Shown one piece after another: positions 52,446-60,646 of a DNA stretch of 64,000 bases. Numbering within the stretch: the first letter of the stretch is position 1; each line of letters starts with the position of its first letter. This DNA comes from Clostridium_F caseinilyticum (GTDB lineage Bacteria; Bacillota; Clostridia; Clostridiales; Clostridiaceae), in assembly GCF_046127645.1 (NCBI RefSeq), contig NZ_CP175919.1. One strand, given 5' to 3'. A program made the translations under genes and the position numbers. A model generated the notes under the pieces. That model was not told where the DNA came from, searched no databases, and saw only the letters and a program-made list of their open reading frames with translations.

Positions 52446-52459
52446 TAATAGTGATATTT
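52432..52459 (-). terminator. Terminator of the LytM peptidase gene overlapping the fab promoter
   Basis: AATATCACT/AGTGATATT stem (52432-52440 with 52450-52458), followed on the minus strand by TTTTTTTATT. The -35 TTGACA of the fab promoter lies mainly in its loop. Confidence 0.75.
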
Positions 52460-52466
52460 TTTATTA

Positions 52467-53402
52467 TCATCTTATATAAATCAATGGATTACAAGGTTCA
52501 TTATTTTTTCTTAATTCAAAATGCACATGAGGGCCAGTACTTCTTCCTGTACTACCTACTTCTGCTATCTTTTCTCCTTTTTTAACATATTGTCCTACTT
52601 TAACATTTAAACTACTACAATGCGCATATATAGTTGTAAGTTCAGAATTATGTTTTATTTTTATAACCTTTCCGTATCCTTCTTCCCAACCAGAATATAT
52701 AACCCTACCATCTAAACTGCAATAAATAGCATTACCACTAGGAGCACCTATATCTAAACCTTTATGGAATTTACCCCACCTTCTACCAAATTTAGATGTT
52801 ATGCATCCATTTGTTGGCATTGCTAAAACTATTTCCTCATTTATCCCTCCTCTTGATAGCTTTTTACTGTTTATAATATTTTTCAATTTTTTTGATTTAG
52901 ATATATTTATTGCAAGCTCATCTATAGTATTTATTTCTACAACCGGTACAATCTCTTCCTTTATTTTTATATGTTCTATTACATTTACAGAATACTTTTT
53001 ATTTATTATTTTATTTAAATTCTGAATTTCTTTTTTATTTAATAATATTCCTAAAAATTCATCTTGAAACTTTACTTTGAAAGCTGTTACTTTTGTATTA
53101 GAATTTTCCAATATAGATTTTTTTATAAAATCACTACTTGTAAATATATCTCCTTTTACCTTTATATCTTTGAAATCTATATTATCTTTCATATCTAAAT
53201 TAAATCTTTTTTTCGTGTTATTTTCTACTTCTTTATATATTTTATTAAAATCTTCTTTACTTTCCACGTATGCCACAGGATTATCGTTCACTGATACCTC
53301 ATAAGCATTAGGTTTAATACAAATATAAGCATATACACCCACTACAATGGTAACCCCTATAGATAACAATAAAATAAGTCTTTTCCATATATATTTACTC
53401 AA
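52467..53402 (-). CDS. Membrane-anchored M23 (LytM) family peptidase
   Basis: 311 residues. An N-terminal membrane anchor (RLILLLSIGVTIVVGVYAYICI) is followed by a ~170-residue variable extracytoplasmic region and the C-terminal LytM domain. Zinc ligands are in HKGLDIGAP (His, Asp) and HVHFEL (His). It should cut peptidoglycan cross-links or act as a regulator of a hydrolase; the catalytic set appears intact. It resembles clostridial SpoIIQ-like or general LytM proteins, but a sporulation role is not shown. Start TTG behind AAAGGGTGAT. Confidence 0.88.
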   Translation of the reverse strand: MSKYIWKRLILLLSIGVTIVVGVYAYICIKPNAYEVSVNDNPVAYVESKEDFNKIYKEVENNTKKRFNLDMKDNIDFKDIKVKGDIFTSSDFIKKSILENSNTKVTAFKVKFQDEFLGILLNKKEIQNLNKIINKKYSVNVIEHIKIKEEIVPVVEINTIDELAINISKSKKLKNIINSKKLSRGGINEEIVLAMPTNGCITSKFGRRWGKFHKGLDIGAPSGNAIYCSLDGRVIYSGWEEGYGKVIKIKHNSELTTIYAHCSSLNVKVGQYVKKGEKIAEVGSTGRSTGPHVHFELRKNNEPCNPLIYIR

Positions 53403-53582
53403 AATATCACCCTTTTTAATTTTTATACAATATATCCTTTAATATTCCCAAATTAATATGTTTTATTACTATTTTTAATTATGTATACAATTATTCCCTA
53501 GTACCACTATTATTGTAATAATATTTATAGTTTGATATAATGTATTAATATTAATAATAATCAAAAGGTAGGTGATTCACCT

Positions 53583-54569
53583 TTGAGTACTTTTGTATTT
53601 AAGAACAATAGTTGGAATTATACTCCTGTAAGTAATATTTTCATAGATAAATTTATGCCTAAAGCCCGGGGAGAATTCGTAAAAGTATATCTTCTAGGGC
53701 TAAAATATTGTATGTCTGGGGAAATAGGTGTAAGCTCTGAAATAATAGCTAGTACACTACATTTATTACAAACAGATATAATGAATGCTTGGAATTTTTG
53801 GAATGATGAAGGTGTAATAAAGATACAACCTATAGATAATATGGGTAATTACAATATAGAATTCTTAATCTTAGAAGACAATAAGGAATCTCAAGATAAT
53901 ATAAATTTATTAGAAGAATTAAATAATAATTCTGTCAAAGACATGCTCCAAGATATAGAAAAACTTTTATCTCGTCCTTTGTCCTCTAAAGAAATGACTG
54001 TTTATATAGAATGGATAAAGGATTACAATTTTTCTCCTGAAATAATTTTATTATTAATTCAATATTGTGTATCTAAAGGAAAAACTGACTGGAGATACAT
54101 AGAAAAAATAGCTTTAGGATGGTTTGATGCTAAAATACAAACTATAGATGATGCTCAAATGTATATAAAGAAACATGAAGATAAATGGATTAAGATAAGG
54201 AAAATCCTAAATTATTTAGGAGCAAAAGATGGAGAAATAATGAAACCCCAAGAAGAAATTTTAGATAAGTGGATTAATATATATAATTTCCCTTTAGATG
54301 TTATCTTTAAAGCTTGTGATATTTGCTTTCAAAGAATAAATAAAGGAGACTTTAGATATATTGATGGTATATTAAACAGTTGGCATAAAGATGGATTAAA
54401 GACCTTACAGGATGTTACATTAAAAGATAATAGTAAAAAAACATATAAAAAAGAAAACAAAAATTATAGTACTCCTGTTAAAAAAGATAAATTTAATGAT
54501 TTTGAACAAAGAGATTATGATTTTGAAGAACTAGAAAAAAAATTATTAGGATGGGATAACAATGATTAA
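53583..54569 (+). CDS. DnaD-domain replication initiation protein
   Basis: 328 residues. Contains an N-terminal winged-helix-like region and two copies of the DnaD/DnaB_2 (phage rep-like) domain: around residues 120-200 (RPLSSKEMTVYIEWIKDYNFSPEIILLLIQYCVSKGKTDWRYIEKIALGW) and 220-290 (FPLDVIFKACDICFQRINKGDFRYIDGILNSWHKDG). It works with the downstream ATPase to load the replicative helicase. Start TTG behind AGGTGATTCACC. It overlaps the ATPase gene by 8 bases. Confidence 0.9.
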   Translation: MSTFVFKNNSWNYTPVSNIFIDKFMPKARGEFVKVYLLGLKYCMSGEIGVSSEIIASTLHLLQTDIMNAWNFWNDEGVIKIQPIDNMGNYNIEFLILEDNKESQDNINLLEELNNNSVKDMLQDIEKLLSRPLSSKEMTVYIEWIKDYNFSPEIILLLIQYCVSKGKTDWRYIEKIALGWFDAKIQTIDDAQMYIKKHEDKWIKIRKILNYLGAKDGEIMKPQEEILDKWINIYNFPLDVIFKACDICFQRINKGDFRYIDGILNSWHKDGLKTLQDVTLKDNSKKTYKKENKNYSTPVKKDKFNDFEQRDYDFEELEKKLLGWDNND

Positions 54570-55539
54570 AGGTTATAAATCAGAAATCCTAAAGGAATAT
54601 GAGAAAATTAGGGAAAAGGAATCCTTAGCATTAAAAAATAGGAGAAAAGAAATAAAAATAAAATTACCTAAAGTACCAGAACTTGAAGAAGAAATAGCTA
54701 AACTTTCTATAGAAATGTCTATAAACATATTAAAAAATCCTGACAAATCGGAAGAATATGTTAATATAATAAAAAATAAAATAACTGACTTAAGAGTAAA
54801 GAAATCTGAACTTCTTGTTAGTAATGGATATGATATGGACTTTTTAGAAATGCACTATACCTGTAATAAATGTAAAGATACAGGTTTTGTAAATAATAAA
54901 AAATGTTCCTGTTATAAACAAAAATTAATAAAACTATATTACAGGAATTCAGATTTAAAGCATATACTTAAAACAAACAATTTCAGTAATTTTAACTTTG
55001 AATACTTTACTAATGAAAAAGCAGATTTTCACTCTGATACACCACGAAAAAATATAGAGAAAATCTTAAATAAAATGTGGCATTTCATAGAAAACTTTAA
55101 TAAAACAGATGAAAATTTTATGTTTATTGGTACTGCTGGTACAGGTAAAACATTTTTATCTAATTGCATAGCCAAAGAACTTTTAGATAGAGGTAACTTT
55201 GTAGTTTATAGAACCGCTGATGAATTAATACAAAACTTGAGATCTATTAAATTCAATAATGACAAACACTTAGAAGATATTCTTATAAACTGTGATTTGC
55301 TTATAATAGATGATTTAGGTACAGAATCAATAAATGAATTTTCAAAAGTAGAGTTATTTAATTTCATAAATAAAAAACTTTTTATGAGAAAAAAAATGAT
55401 AATATCATCAAACTACAGTATAGAATCAATTTTAAAAAATTATTCTGAGAGAATATCCTCACGACTTCTTGGAAATTTTACATTATTTAAATTTTATTGT
55501 GATGATATAAGAATACAAAAAAATATACAAAATAAATAA
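54562..55539 (+). CDS. Helicase loader ATPase, DnaC/DnaI-like
   Basis: 325-residue AAA+ ATPase. An N-terminal helical part is followed by a zinc-finger-like CNKCKDTGFVNNKKCSCYKQK block (residues ~98-118), typical of DnaI-type loaders. Walker A FIGTAGTGKTFLSNCIA, Walker B LLIIDDLGTE, and a sensor/Arg-finger region SSNYSIESILKNYSERISSRLLG. It overlaps the DnaD-like gene, so the two are coupled. A perfect terminator follows the stop. Confidence 0.92.
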   Translation: MIKGYKSEILKEYEKIREKESLALKNRRKEIKIKLPKVPELEEEIAKLSIEMSINILKNPDKSEEYVNIIKNKITDLRVKKSELLVSNGYDMDFLEMHYTCNKCKDTGFVNNKKCSCYKQKLIKLYYRNSDLKHILKTNNFSNFNFEYFTNEKADFHSDTPRKNIEKILNKMWHFIENFNKTDENFMFIGTAGTGKTFLSNCIAKELLDRGNFVVYRTADELIQNLRSIKFNNDKHLEDILINCDLLIIDDLGTESINEFSKVELFNFINKKLFMRKKMIISSNYSIESILKNYSERISSRLLGNFTLFKFYCDDIRIQKNIQNK

Positions 55540-55566
55540 AGTAGCTAGATTTCTAGCTACTTTATT
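55535..55566. terminator. Bidirectional terminator between the helicase loader and the tRNA array
   Basis: A perfect 14-bp stem (AATAAAGTAGCTAG/CTAGCTACTTTATT) with an ATTT loop. It serves the helicase loader on the plus strand and the tRNA operon on the minus strand. Confidence 0.88.
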
Positions 55567-55631
55567 CTATATGTATAATAAATAATAAAAACTATATACA
55601 ATCACCTTTGAAAGCACATAGTCCTTTGAAA

Positions 55632-55707
55632 TGGAGCTGGCAATAGGACTTGAACCTACAACCTGCTGATTACAAGTCAGCTGCTCTACCAATTGAGCCA
55701 TGCCAGC
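55632..55707 (-). tRNA. tRNA-Thr (anticodon TGT)
   Basis: Full 76-base cloverleaf: acceptor GCTGGCA/TGCCAGC, anticodon loop CTTGTAA, T arm with GTTCAAG, encoded CCA end. Last gene of the array. Confidence 0.97.
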
Positions 55708-55713
55708 ATAACA

Positions 55714-55790
55714 TGGCGACCCAGAAGGGGTTCGAACCCTCGACCTCCGGCGTGACAGGCCGGCACTCTAACCAACTGAGCCACTGGGCC
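55714..55790 (-). tRNA. tRNA-Asp (anticodon GTC)
   Basis: 77 bases, acceptor GGCCCAG, anticodon loop CTGTCAC, encoded CCA. It differs from the other two Asp copies by one base in the T arm (GGGTTCGAACCCC versus GGGTTCGAGCCCC). Confidence 0.97.
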
Positions 55791-55799
55791 ATATATTAG

Positions 55800-55875
55800 T
55801 GGTGGGCACAACAGGGCTCGAACCTGTGACCCCCTGCTTGTAAGGCAGATGCTCTCCCAGCTGAGCTATGCGCCC
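55800..55875 (-). tRNA. tRNA-Val (anticodon TAC)
   Basis: 76 bases, acceptor GGGCGCA, anticodon loop CTTACAA, encoded CCA. Identical in sequence to the copies at 56098 and 56436. Confidence 0.97.
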
Positions 55876-55892
55876 ACTAAAAAAATAACAAA

Positions 55893-55967
55893 TGGTGACC
55901 CCTAGGGGAATCGAACCCCTGTTACCACCGTGAAAGGGTGGTGTCTTGACCGCTTGACCAAGGGGCC
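55893..55967 (-). tRNA. tRNA-Glu (anticodon TTC)
   Basis: 75 bases, acceptor GGCCCCT, anticodon loop CTTTCAC, encoded CCA. Confidence 0.97.
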
Positions 55968-56013
55968 ATAGTATCATACTTGTTATTTTTAGTTGTTTTA
56001 TTTAATTTTAAAA

Positions 56014-56090
56014 TGGCGACCCAGAAGGGGCTCGAACCCTCGACCTCCGGCGTGACAGGCCGGCACTCTAACCAACTGAGCCACTGGGCC
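56014..56090 (-). tRNA. tRNA-Asp (anticodon GTC)
   Basis: 77 bases, anticodon loop CTGTCAC, encoded CCA. A 46-base spacer separates it from the Glu gene at 55967; no Thr gene occupies that position, unlike the other two cassettes. Confidence 0.97.
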
Positions 56091-56097
56091 ATATTAA

Positions 56098-56173
56098 TGG
56101 TGGGCACAACAGGGCTCGAACCTGTGACCCCCTGCTTGTAAGGCAGATGCTCTCCCAGCTGAGCTATGCGCCC
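56098..56173 (-). tRNA. tRNA-Val (anticodon TAC)
   Basis: 76 bases, identical to the other Val copies of the array, encoded CCA. Confidence 0.97.
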
Positions 56174-56191
56174 ATTAATATAATTAATAAA

Positions 56192-56266
56192 TGGTGACTC
56201 CTAGGGGAATCGAACCCCTGTTACCACCGTGAAAGGGTGGTGTCTTGACCGCTTGACCAAGGAGCC
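56192..56266 (-). tRNA. tRNA-Glu (anticodon TTC), variant acceptor stem
   Basis: 75 bases. The acceptor is GGCTCCT with AGGAGTC, a T-A pair at the fourth position instead of C-G in the other two copies; pairing is kept. Encoded CCA. Confidence 0.97.
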
Positions 56267-56271
56267 AAATA

Positions 56272-56347
56272 TGGAGCTGGCAATAGGACTTGAACCTACA
56301 ACCTGCTGATTACAAGTCAGCTGCTCTACCAATTGAGCCATGCCAGC
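56272..56347 (-). tRNA. tRNA-Thr (anticodon TGT)
   Basis: 76 bases, identical to the Thr copy at 55632, encoded CCA. Confidence 0.97.
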
Positions 56348-56351
56348 ATAA

Positions 56352-56428
56352 TGGCGACCCAGAAGGGGCTCGAACCCTCGACCTCCGGCGTGACAGGCCG
56401 GCACTCTAACCAACTGAGCCACTGGGCC
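56352..56428 (-). tRNA. tRNA-Asp (anticodon GTC)
   Basis: 77 bases, anticodon loop CTGTCAC, encoded CCA. Confidence 0.97.
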
Positions 56429-56435
56429 ATATTAA

Positions 56436-56511
56436 TGGTGGGCACAACAGGGCTCGAACCTGTGACCCCCTGCTTGTAAGGCAGATGCTCTCCCAGCTGA
56501 GCTATGCGCCC
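56436..56511 (-). tRNA. tRNA-Val (anticodon TAC)
   Basis: 76 bases, same sequence as the other Val copies, encoded CCA. Confidence 0.97.
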
Positions 56512-56528
56512 ATTAATATAATAATAAA

Positions 56529-56603
56529 TGGTGACCCCTAGGGGAATCGAACCCCTGTTACCACCGTGAAAGGGTGGTGTCTTGACCGCTTGACCAAGGG
56601 GCC
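56529..56603 (-). tRNA. tRNA-Glu (anticodon TTC)
   Basis: 75 bases, acceptor GGCCCCT, anticodon loop CTTTCAC, encoded CCA. First gene of the array in transcription order. Confidence 0.97.
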
Positions 56604-56646
56604 TAGGTTTCTTTTGTTGTTCCGCTCTCGCGACCTAACAAAGAAT

Positions 56647-56675
56647 ATGATACATGAAAATCTCAAAAGTGTCAA
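56647..56675 (-). promoter_or_regulatory. Promoter of the tRNA array
   Basis: Minus strand TTGACA (56670-56675), a 17-base spacer and TATCAT (56647-56652). A leader with a CGC-GAGA-GCG hairpin follows before the first tRNA-Glu. Confidence 0.85.
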
Positions 56676-56775
56676 CAGTTTTTTAATTTTTTTTTATAGT
56701 ATTTTTATCTTTACTATAAAATATATAGAAAAAGCCCTATATATATTTTTTATATTTATTTTTTATTACCATTTT

Positions 56776-57585
56776 CTATATTATCCTATCAGAAAAAACA
56801 CTTTCCATTATAATTAATGCTGTATCTTCTATAGCTCTTTTTGTAACGTCTATAATTTTACATTTTAATTTCCTCATAATCTTGTCTGCAAATTCTAATT
56901 CATCTAAAACCCTTTCCGCATTAGCATATTTAAGTTCTGTAGGAATTTTCATCATATTATCTACTCTATGCCTTCTTATTTCAATTAAATGCATAGGATC
57001 TATGGTAAGACCTACTATTTTTTTTCTATCTATTTCAAACAATTCCTCTGGAACTGGTACCTCTGGCATTAGAGGTATATTTAAAGCTTTTATACCCTTA
57101 TTAGCTAAATACATACTTAATGGTGTTTTTGATGTTCTAGACAGGCCTATTAAGATAATATCAGCATGCTTTATACCTGAATGATCTTTACTATCGTCAT
57201 ATCTTATAGCAAACTCCATTGCTTCTATTTTTTTATAATACTTTCTATCCATATCCCAAACGGCACCTGGTTTATATTCCGGTGTTTTATTTAATATATT
57301 TGATACTAAGCTTATGCAAGGACCTAATACATTAGATATATGAATGCCAGATTCTACACATCTTTGAACTAAAAACTCTCTTATGTCTACTAAAACAATA
57401 GTAGATATAATCATAGCCTCATTAGGGTTTTTTATTATATTTATAAGGTTATTAACATCTTCAAAAGTTTTAACATAAGGGACTCTTTCTACTTTTACAG
57501 AATCACCAAATTGGTATGCTGTAGCATTAGCTACTTGTTCTGCAGTTTCACCAATAGAATCTGACACAGCATATATCTTAAACAT
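56776..57585 (-). CDS. Pyruvate, phosphate dikinase regulatory protein (DUF299)
   Basis: 269-residue bifunctional kinase/phosphotransferase that switches pyruvate, phosphate dikinase (or PEP synthase) off and on by ADP-dependent phosphorylation of a Thr and Pi-dependent removal. The start YAVSDSIGETAEQVA and the P-loop GLSRTSKTPLSMYLA are diagnostic; GLTIDPMHLIEIRR is another conserved block. Start ATG behind AGAGGAGAGA. It is 12 bases downstream of the CoA-binding protein gene. The target enzyme is not in the window. Confidence 0.93.
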   Translation of the reverse strand: MFKIYAVSDSIGETAEQVANATAYQFGDSVKVERVPYVKTFEDVNNLINIIKNPNEAMIISTIVLVDIREFLVQRCVESGIHISNVLGPCISLVSNILNKTPEYKPGAVWDMDRKYYKKIEAMEFAIRYDDSKDHSGIKHADIILIGLSRTSKTPLSMYLANKGIKALNIPLMPEVPVPEELFEIDRKKIVGLTIDPMHLIEIRRHRVDNMMKIPTELKYANAERVLDELEFADKIMRKLKCKIIDVTKRAIEDTALIIMESVFSDRII

Positions 57586-57597
57586 AATCTCTCTCCT

Positions 57598-57972
57598 CTA
57601 CACTAATCTTGATAATTCTACTAAAGCACAACCTTCTATAGCATCAATATTGTTTTCTTTACAAAAATTTATTATATCCTCACTTTCTGCTCCTGGTTGA
57701 ATTAATATTTTATTTATTCCTAATTTTGATGCTTCTTTTACTATATCTAATCCTTTTATTGGATTAATGCATAAATCTAATACATCTATGTTATGTGGTA
57801 TGTCTTTAATATTATTAAAGACATCTTTTTCCTCACCACCAGGTTTTACTCCTGCTACATTATATCCTTTTTCTTTTAATCTATTAAATATTTTGTATGC
57901 ATATTTATCCTCACTAAGTACACTACCTGCTACAGCCCAATTTTTATAATTTAAAAAATCATAAGCTTTCAA
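57598..57972 (-). CDS. CoA-binding domain protein (YccU type)
   Basis: 124 residues forming a single Rossmann-type CoA-binding domain, as in the N-terminus of succinyl-CoA synthetase alpha: NWAVAGSVLSEDKYAYKIFNRLKEKGYNVAGVKPGG, IDVLDLCINPIKGLDIVKEA, ILIQPGAESEDIINFCKENNIDAIEGCALVEL. No catalytic site is visible and its role is unknown. Start ATG behind AGGAGGT. It is followed 12 bases later by the PPDK regulatory gene. Confidence 0.85.
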   Translation of the reverse strand: MKAYDFLNYKNWAVAGSVLSEDKYAYKIFNRLKEKGYNVAGVKPGGEEKDVFNNIKDIPHNIDVLDLCINPIKGLDIVKEASKLGINKILIQPGAESEDIINFCKENNIDAIEGCALVELSRLV

Positions 57973-58152
57973 AAGTATACCTCCTTTTATTTATAATAAA
58001 TATTATAATATTTATTATAAACATTAAAATTTTATAAATTCATATTAACTATTTTGTTATACTTATATATAATTATAACATTTTTCCAATACTAATTATA
58101 TTGATTAATTGAAAGTTTACTAAATTATCTAAAAATTAAGGAGAGATTTATT

Positions 58153-59382
58153 GTGTATCATAAAATTATAATTTTAGGTGGAGGTGCCTCTGGGATTACA
58201 GCTTCCATAATATCAAAGGATATGGGTTCAGATGTAGCTATATTAGAAGGTAATGATAGGATAGGTAAAAAAATTTTAACCACTGGCAATGGTAGATGTA
58301 ATATAACTAATGAAAATGTATCTTCCTGTAAATATTTCAGCAATAATAGCGATTTTTATAAATTTATTCTATCTCAATTTAATCTAGAGGATACAAAAAA
58401 TTTTTTTAGTAGCTTAGGACTTCCATTAATTACTCTTAATGAAGGTAAAATCTATCCTATGTCTTTGCAAGCTTCTTCTGTACTGGATGTATTAAGATTA
58501 GCTGTGGAAGATAGAGAAATACCTATTTACTTTAATAGTAAGGTTAAAAATATAAAAAAATCTAATAAAGGATTTACACTTACTACAGAGGAGGAAGTGT
58601 TTCAATGTGAAAAATTGATACTGGCTCCTGGTGGAATGTCAGCTCCTAATACTGGCTCTGATGGTTCAGGATTTAAACTTGCAAAAAATTTGGGTCATAA
58701 TATTATTGATCCAGTACCTGGATTAGTTCAGCTTAAATTAGATTTTCTATATCTAAAAGCTTTATCAGGAATTAAATTTGATGGTAATGTAAAACTTATG
58801 AGAGATAAAGAAGATTTAAGAGAAGAATTCGGCGAAATATTATTTACCGACTATGGTATATCTGGACCTCCCATTCTACAATTAAGCAGTCTAGCCTCTA
58901 GATTATTAAAGAACAATAAACAAATTTATTTAAAAGTTGATATGCTTCCTAATATGAGTAAAGAAAATTTAATGAATTTATTAGAAAATCATTGGGGAAC
59001 TTTTCACTATAGAAGTATTTATGATTCTTTTATTGGCATAATAAATAAAAAGTTAATACCTACTCTTTTAAAACATTGTGGTATAAAAAATATTCATATT
59101 CCTTGTCAGGATATAACTTGGCAAGAAAAAGAAAAAATATTTAATACATTAAAAAATTGGACTTTTAAAGTAACAGAAACTAACTCCTTTAAAAATTCTC
59201 AAGTAACCTGTGGAGGAGTGGATACTTCTGAAGTTTCAAATAAAAATTTAGAATCTTTAAAAGTTAAAAATCTTTATTTTTGTGGAGAGATTTTAGATGT
59301 AAATGGTGATTGTGGAGGCTTTAACTTACAGTGGGCTTGGTCTTCTGGGTATATAGCTGGGAAAAATGCTTCTTCAAATTAA
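58153..59382 (+). CDS. NAD(P)/FAD-dependent oxidoreductase, BaiN/HI0933-like family
   Basis: 409-residue flavoprotein. The N-terminal dinucleotide fold IILGGGASGITASIISKDMGSDVAILEGNDRIGKKILTTGNGRCNITN is the hallmark of the HI0933/YhiN/BaiN family. The middle has ILAPGGMSAPNTGSDGSGFKLAKNLGH and the end contains LYFCGEILDVNGDCGGFNLQWAWSSGYIAG. BaiN members act on bile-acid intermediates, but most are uncharacterised. Start GTG behind AAGGAGAG. Monocistronic. Confidence 0.88.
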   Translation: MYHKIIILGGGASGITASIISKDMGSDVAILEGNDRIGKKILTTGNGRCNITNENVSSCKYFSNNSDFYKFILSQFNLEDTKNFFSSLGLPLITLNEGKIYPMSLQASSVLDVLRLAVEDREIPIYFNSKVKNIKKSNKGFTLTTEEEVFQCEKLILAPGGMSAPNTGSDGSGFKLAKNLGHNIIDPVPGLVQLKLDFLYLKALSGIKFDGNVKLMRDKEDLREEFGEILFTDYGISGPPILQLSSLASRLLKNNKQIYLKVDMLPNMSKENLMNLLENHWGTFHYRSIYDSFIGIINKKLIPTLLKHCGIKNIHIPCQDITWQEKEKIFNTLKNWTFKVTETNSFKNSQVTCGGVDTSEVSNKNLESLKVKNLYFCGEILDVNGDCGGFNLQWAWSSGYIAGKNASSN

Positions 59383-59386
59383 AAAA

Positions 59387-59450
59387 ATAAATTGCTAGAA
59401 GTGTTTCTAATTAATTTTATAAATAAAAAAATACTTTCTAGCAATTTATA
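59387..59450. terminator. Inverted repeat between converging genes
   Basis: AAATTGCTAGAA and TTCTAGCAATTT (12-bp perfect) enclose a loop of about 35 bases. It could act as a terminator; the T-tracts are weak. Confidence 0.5.
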
Positions 59451-59482
59451 AATATATTATTTATTTTTTATTATAAAAATGT

Positions 59483-60232
59483 TTATTTAATCCAGGTACT
59501 TTTTGCACACGTAACTCTTTTTCCTTCTTCATTTTCTACCTTATGTACAAAAACTATTTCATTGTTATCCTTATGTACCATTTCTGAATATACATTTATA
59601 TCATTTCCATACTTAACCTCTTTTTCATAGGTTATAACAAACTTCTTTAAAGTATAATTTAGTACTATATCGAATGGTATAGTTTCTATGGCCCAGGATA
59701 TATACTTTACATTATTTACATGTAAATTTGTATCTATATCGCTATATCTTACCTTAAACTTATTGTTATAATGAAATTCCTCAGGGAATTTTATTTTATC
59801 TATTTTAAACGGTTCTTCTTTAGTTTCACTTAATCCGTAAGCCTTTTGCATATCTTCAGTAACTTTTATAGGTCTTCTCTTATTTATATCTATTAAAAAC
59901 CATATACTATCTCCTGTTATTATTACCTCCCCTGTTTTATCTATTATTTGAAATCTTCTATAGGCATAAAATTTTCTATAAGATAATGGTATAGTTCTAA
60001 CTATTATTTTTTCTCCAAATTGAGGATATCTATCAATAGTTACATCCCATTTATATAATACCCAAGCCTGATCGTTATCTTTTAAATATTGTAATCCTAC
60101 GCCTAACTTTTCAGATTGTTCTGTAGAAGCATCTTCAAAATAGTTCATTATAGTAGTAAATAATGCTCTTTTTCTAAAGTCTATCTCATGATAATTTATT
60201 TCAAAATTTTTGTCTGTTATTACTGGCTGCAT
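59483..60232 (-). CDS. Acyl-ACP thioesterase (FatA/FatB-like)
   Basis: 249-residue double hot-dog protein. It would release free fatty acids from acyl-ACP. First hot-dog: INYHEIDFRKRALFTTIMNYFEDASTEQSEKLG; second: KVRYSDIDTNLHVNNVKYISWAIETI with the catalytic Asn-His region (NLHVNN). Start ATG behind AGGGGGGAT. It is not linked to the fab operon, which lies about 10 kb away. Confidence 0.9.
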   Translation of the reverse strand: MQPVITDKNFEINYHEIDFRKRALFTTIMNYFEDASTEQSEKLGVGLQYLKDNDQAWVLYKWDVTIDRYPQFGEKIIVRTIPLSYRKFYAYRRFQIIDKTGEVIITGDSIWFLIDINKRRPIKVTEDMQKAYGLSETKEEPFKIDKIKFPEEFHYNNKFKVRYSDIDTNLHVNNVKYISWAIETIPFDIVLNYTLKKFVITYEKEVKYGNDINVYSEMVHKDNNEIVFVHKVENEEGKRVTCAKSTWIK

Positions 60233-60298
60233 TTTATCCCCCCTATTGTAAAATATAGTTTAATAATAACAAATTTCTTAGTAAATATAAACTTAATA

Positions 60299-60332
60299 AA
60301 AAAAACTCCATGTTAAAACATAGAGTTTTTTT
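60299..60332 (-). terminator. Terminator after the DUF1858 gene
   Basis: AAAAAACTCCATGTT and AACATAGAGTTTTTT form a near-perfect stem (one G-U/C mismatch), with runs of T on the minus strand. Confidence 0.88.
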
Positions 60333-60335
60333 ATT

Positions 60336-60521
60336 TTACTTATTTAATGCGTCTAATAATGCGTCTAGTTCCATTCCATGAACCATTGCAGCTTCAGCTA
60401 AAGTTTCACTTTGTGCAGATGGGCATCCTACACAACCCATTCCAAAGCTCATTAATATTTCAGCAGCTCCTTCATAATTTCTTACGATTTCGCCTACTGT
60501 CATATCTTTAGTTATTTTCAT
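60336..60521 (-). CDS. DUF1858 domain-containing protein
   Basis: A 61-residue helical protein covering the whole DUF1858 domain: MTVGEIVRNYEGAAEILMSFGMGCVGCPSAQSETLAEAAMVHGM. The CVGCPSAQSETL segment (CxxC) is the family signature and is found alone or fused to redox or metal proteins. Function unknown; a role in redox or cluster delivery is often suspected. Start ATG behind AAAGAGAGG. Monocistronic. Confidence 0.92.
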   Translation of the reverse strand: MKITKDMTVGEIVRNYEGAAEILMSFGMGCVGCPSAQSETLAEAAMVHGMELDALLDALNK

Positions 60522-60646
60522 AACATAATACCTCTCTTTTCCTAAATTTTATTATTATTATATCAATAAATTAGTATTCTTTAAAGATATTATATTTATT
60601 TTATATATATATTAATATTCTTTATTACTATGCCCTATAATATACA

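Noticed and set aside
55768..56422. Several frames of 60-73 codons inside the tRNA region with GRIAQLGEH/MAQLVRVPA-like repeats
   Set aside because: These are the well-known false translations of tRNA genes; the repeats are tRNA sequence.
55632..56603. CRISPR-like regularly spaced near-identical repeats
   Set aside because: The repeats fold as complete tRNAs with encoded CCA ends, and no cas gene is present.
56566..56817. 83-codon frame over the first tRNA-Glu and its promoter
   Set aside because: It overlaps a tRNA gene, the array promoter and the end of the PPDK regulatory gene; the hydrophobic tail reflects AT-rich sequence.
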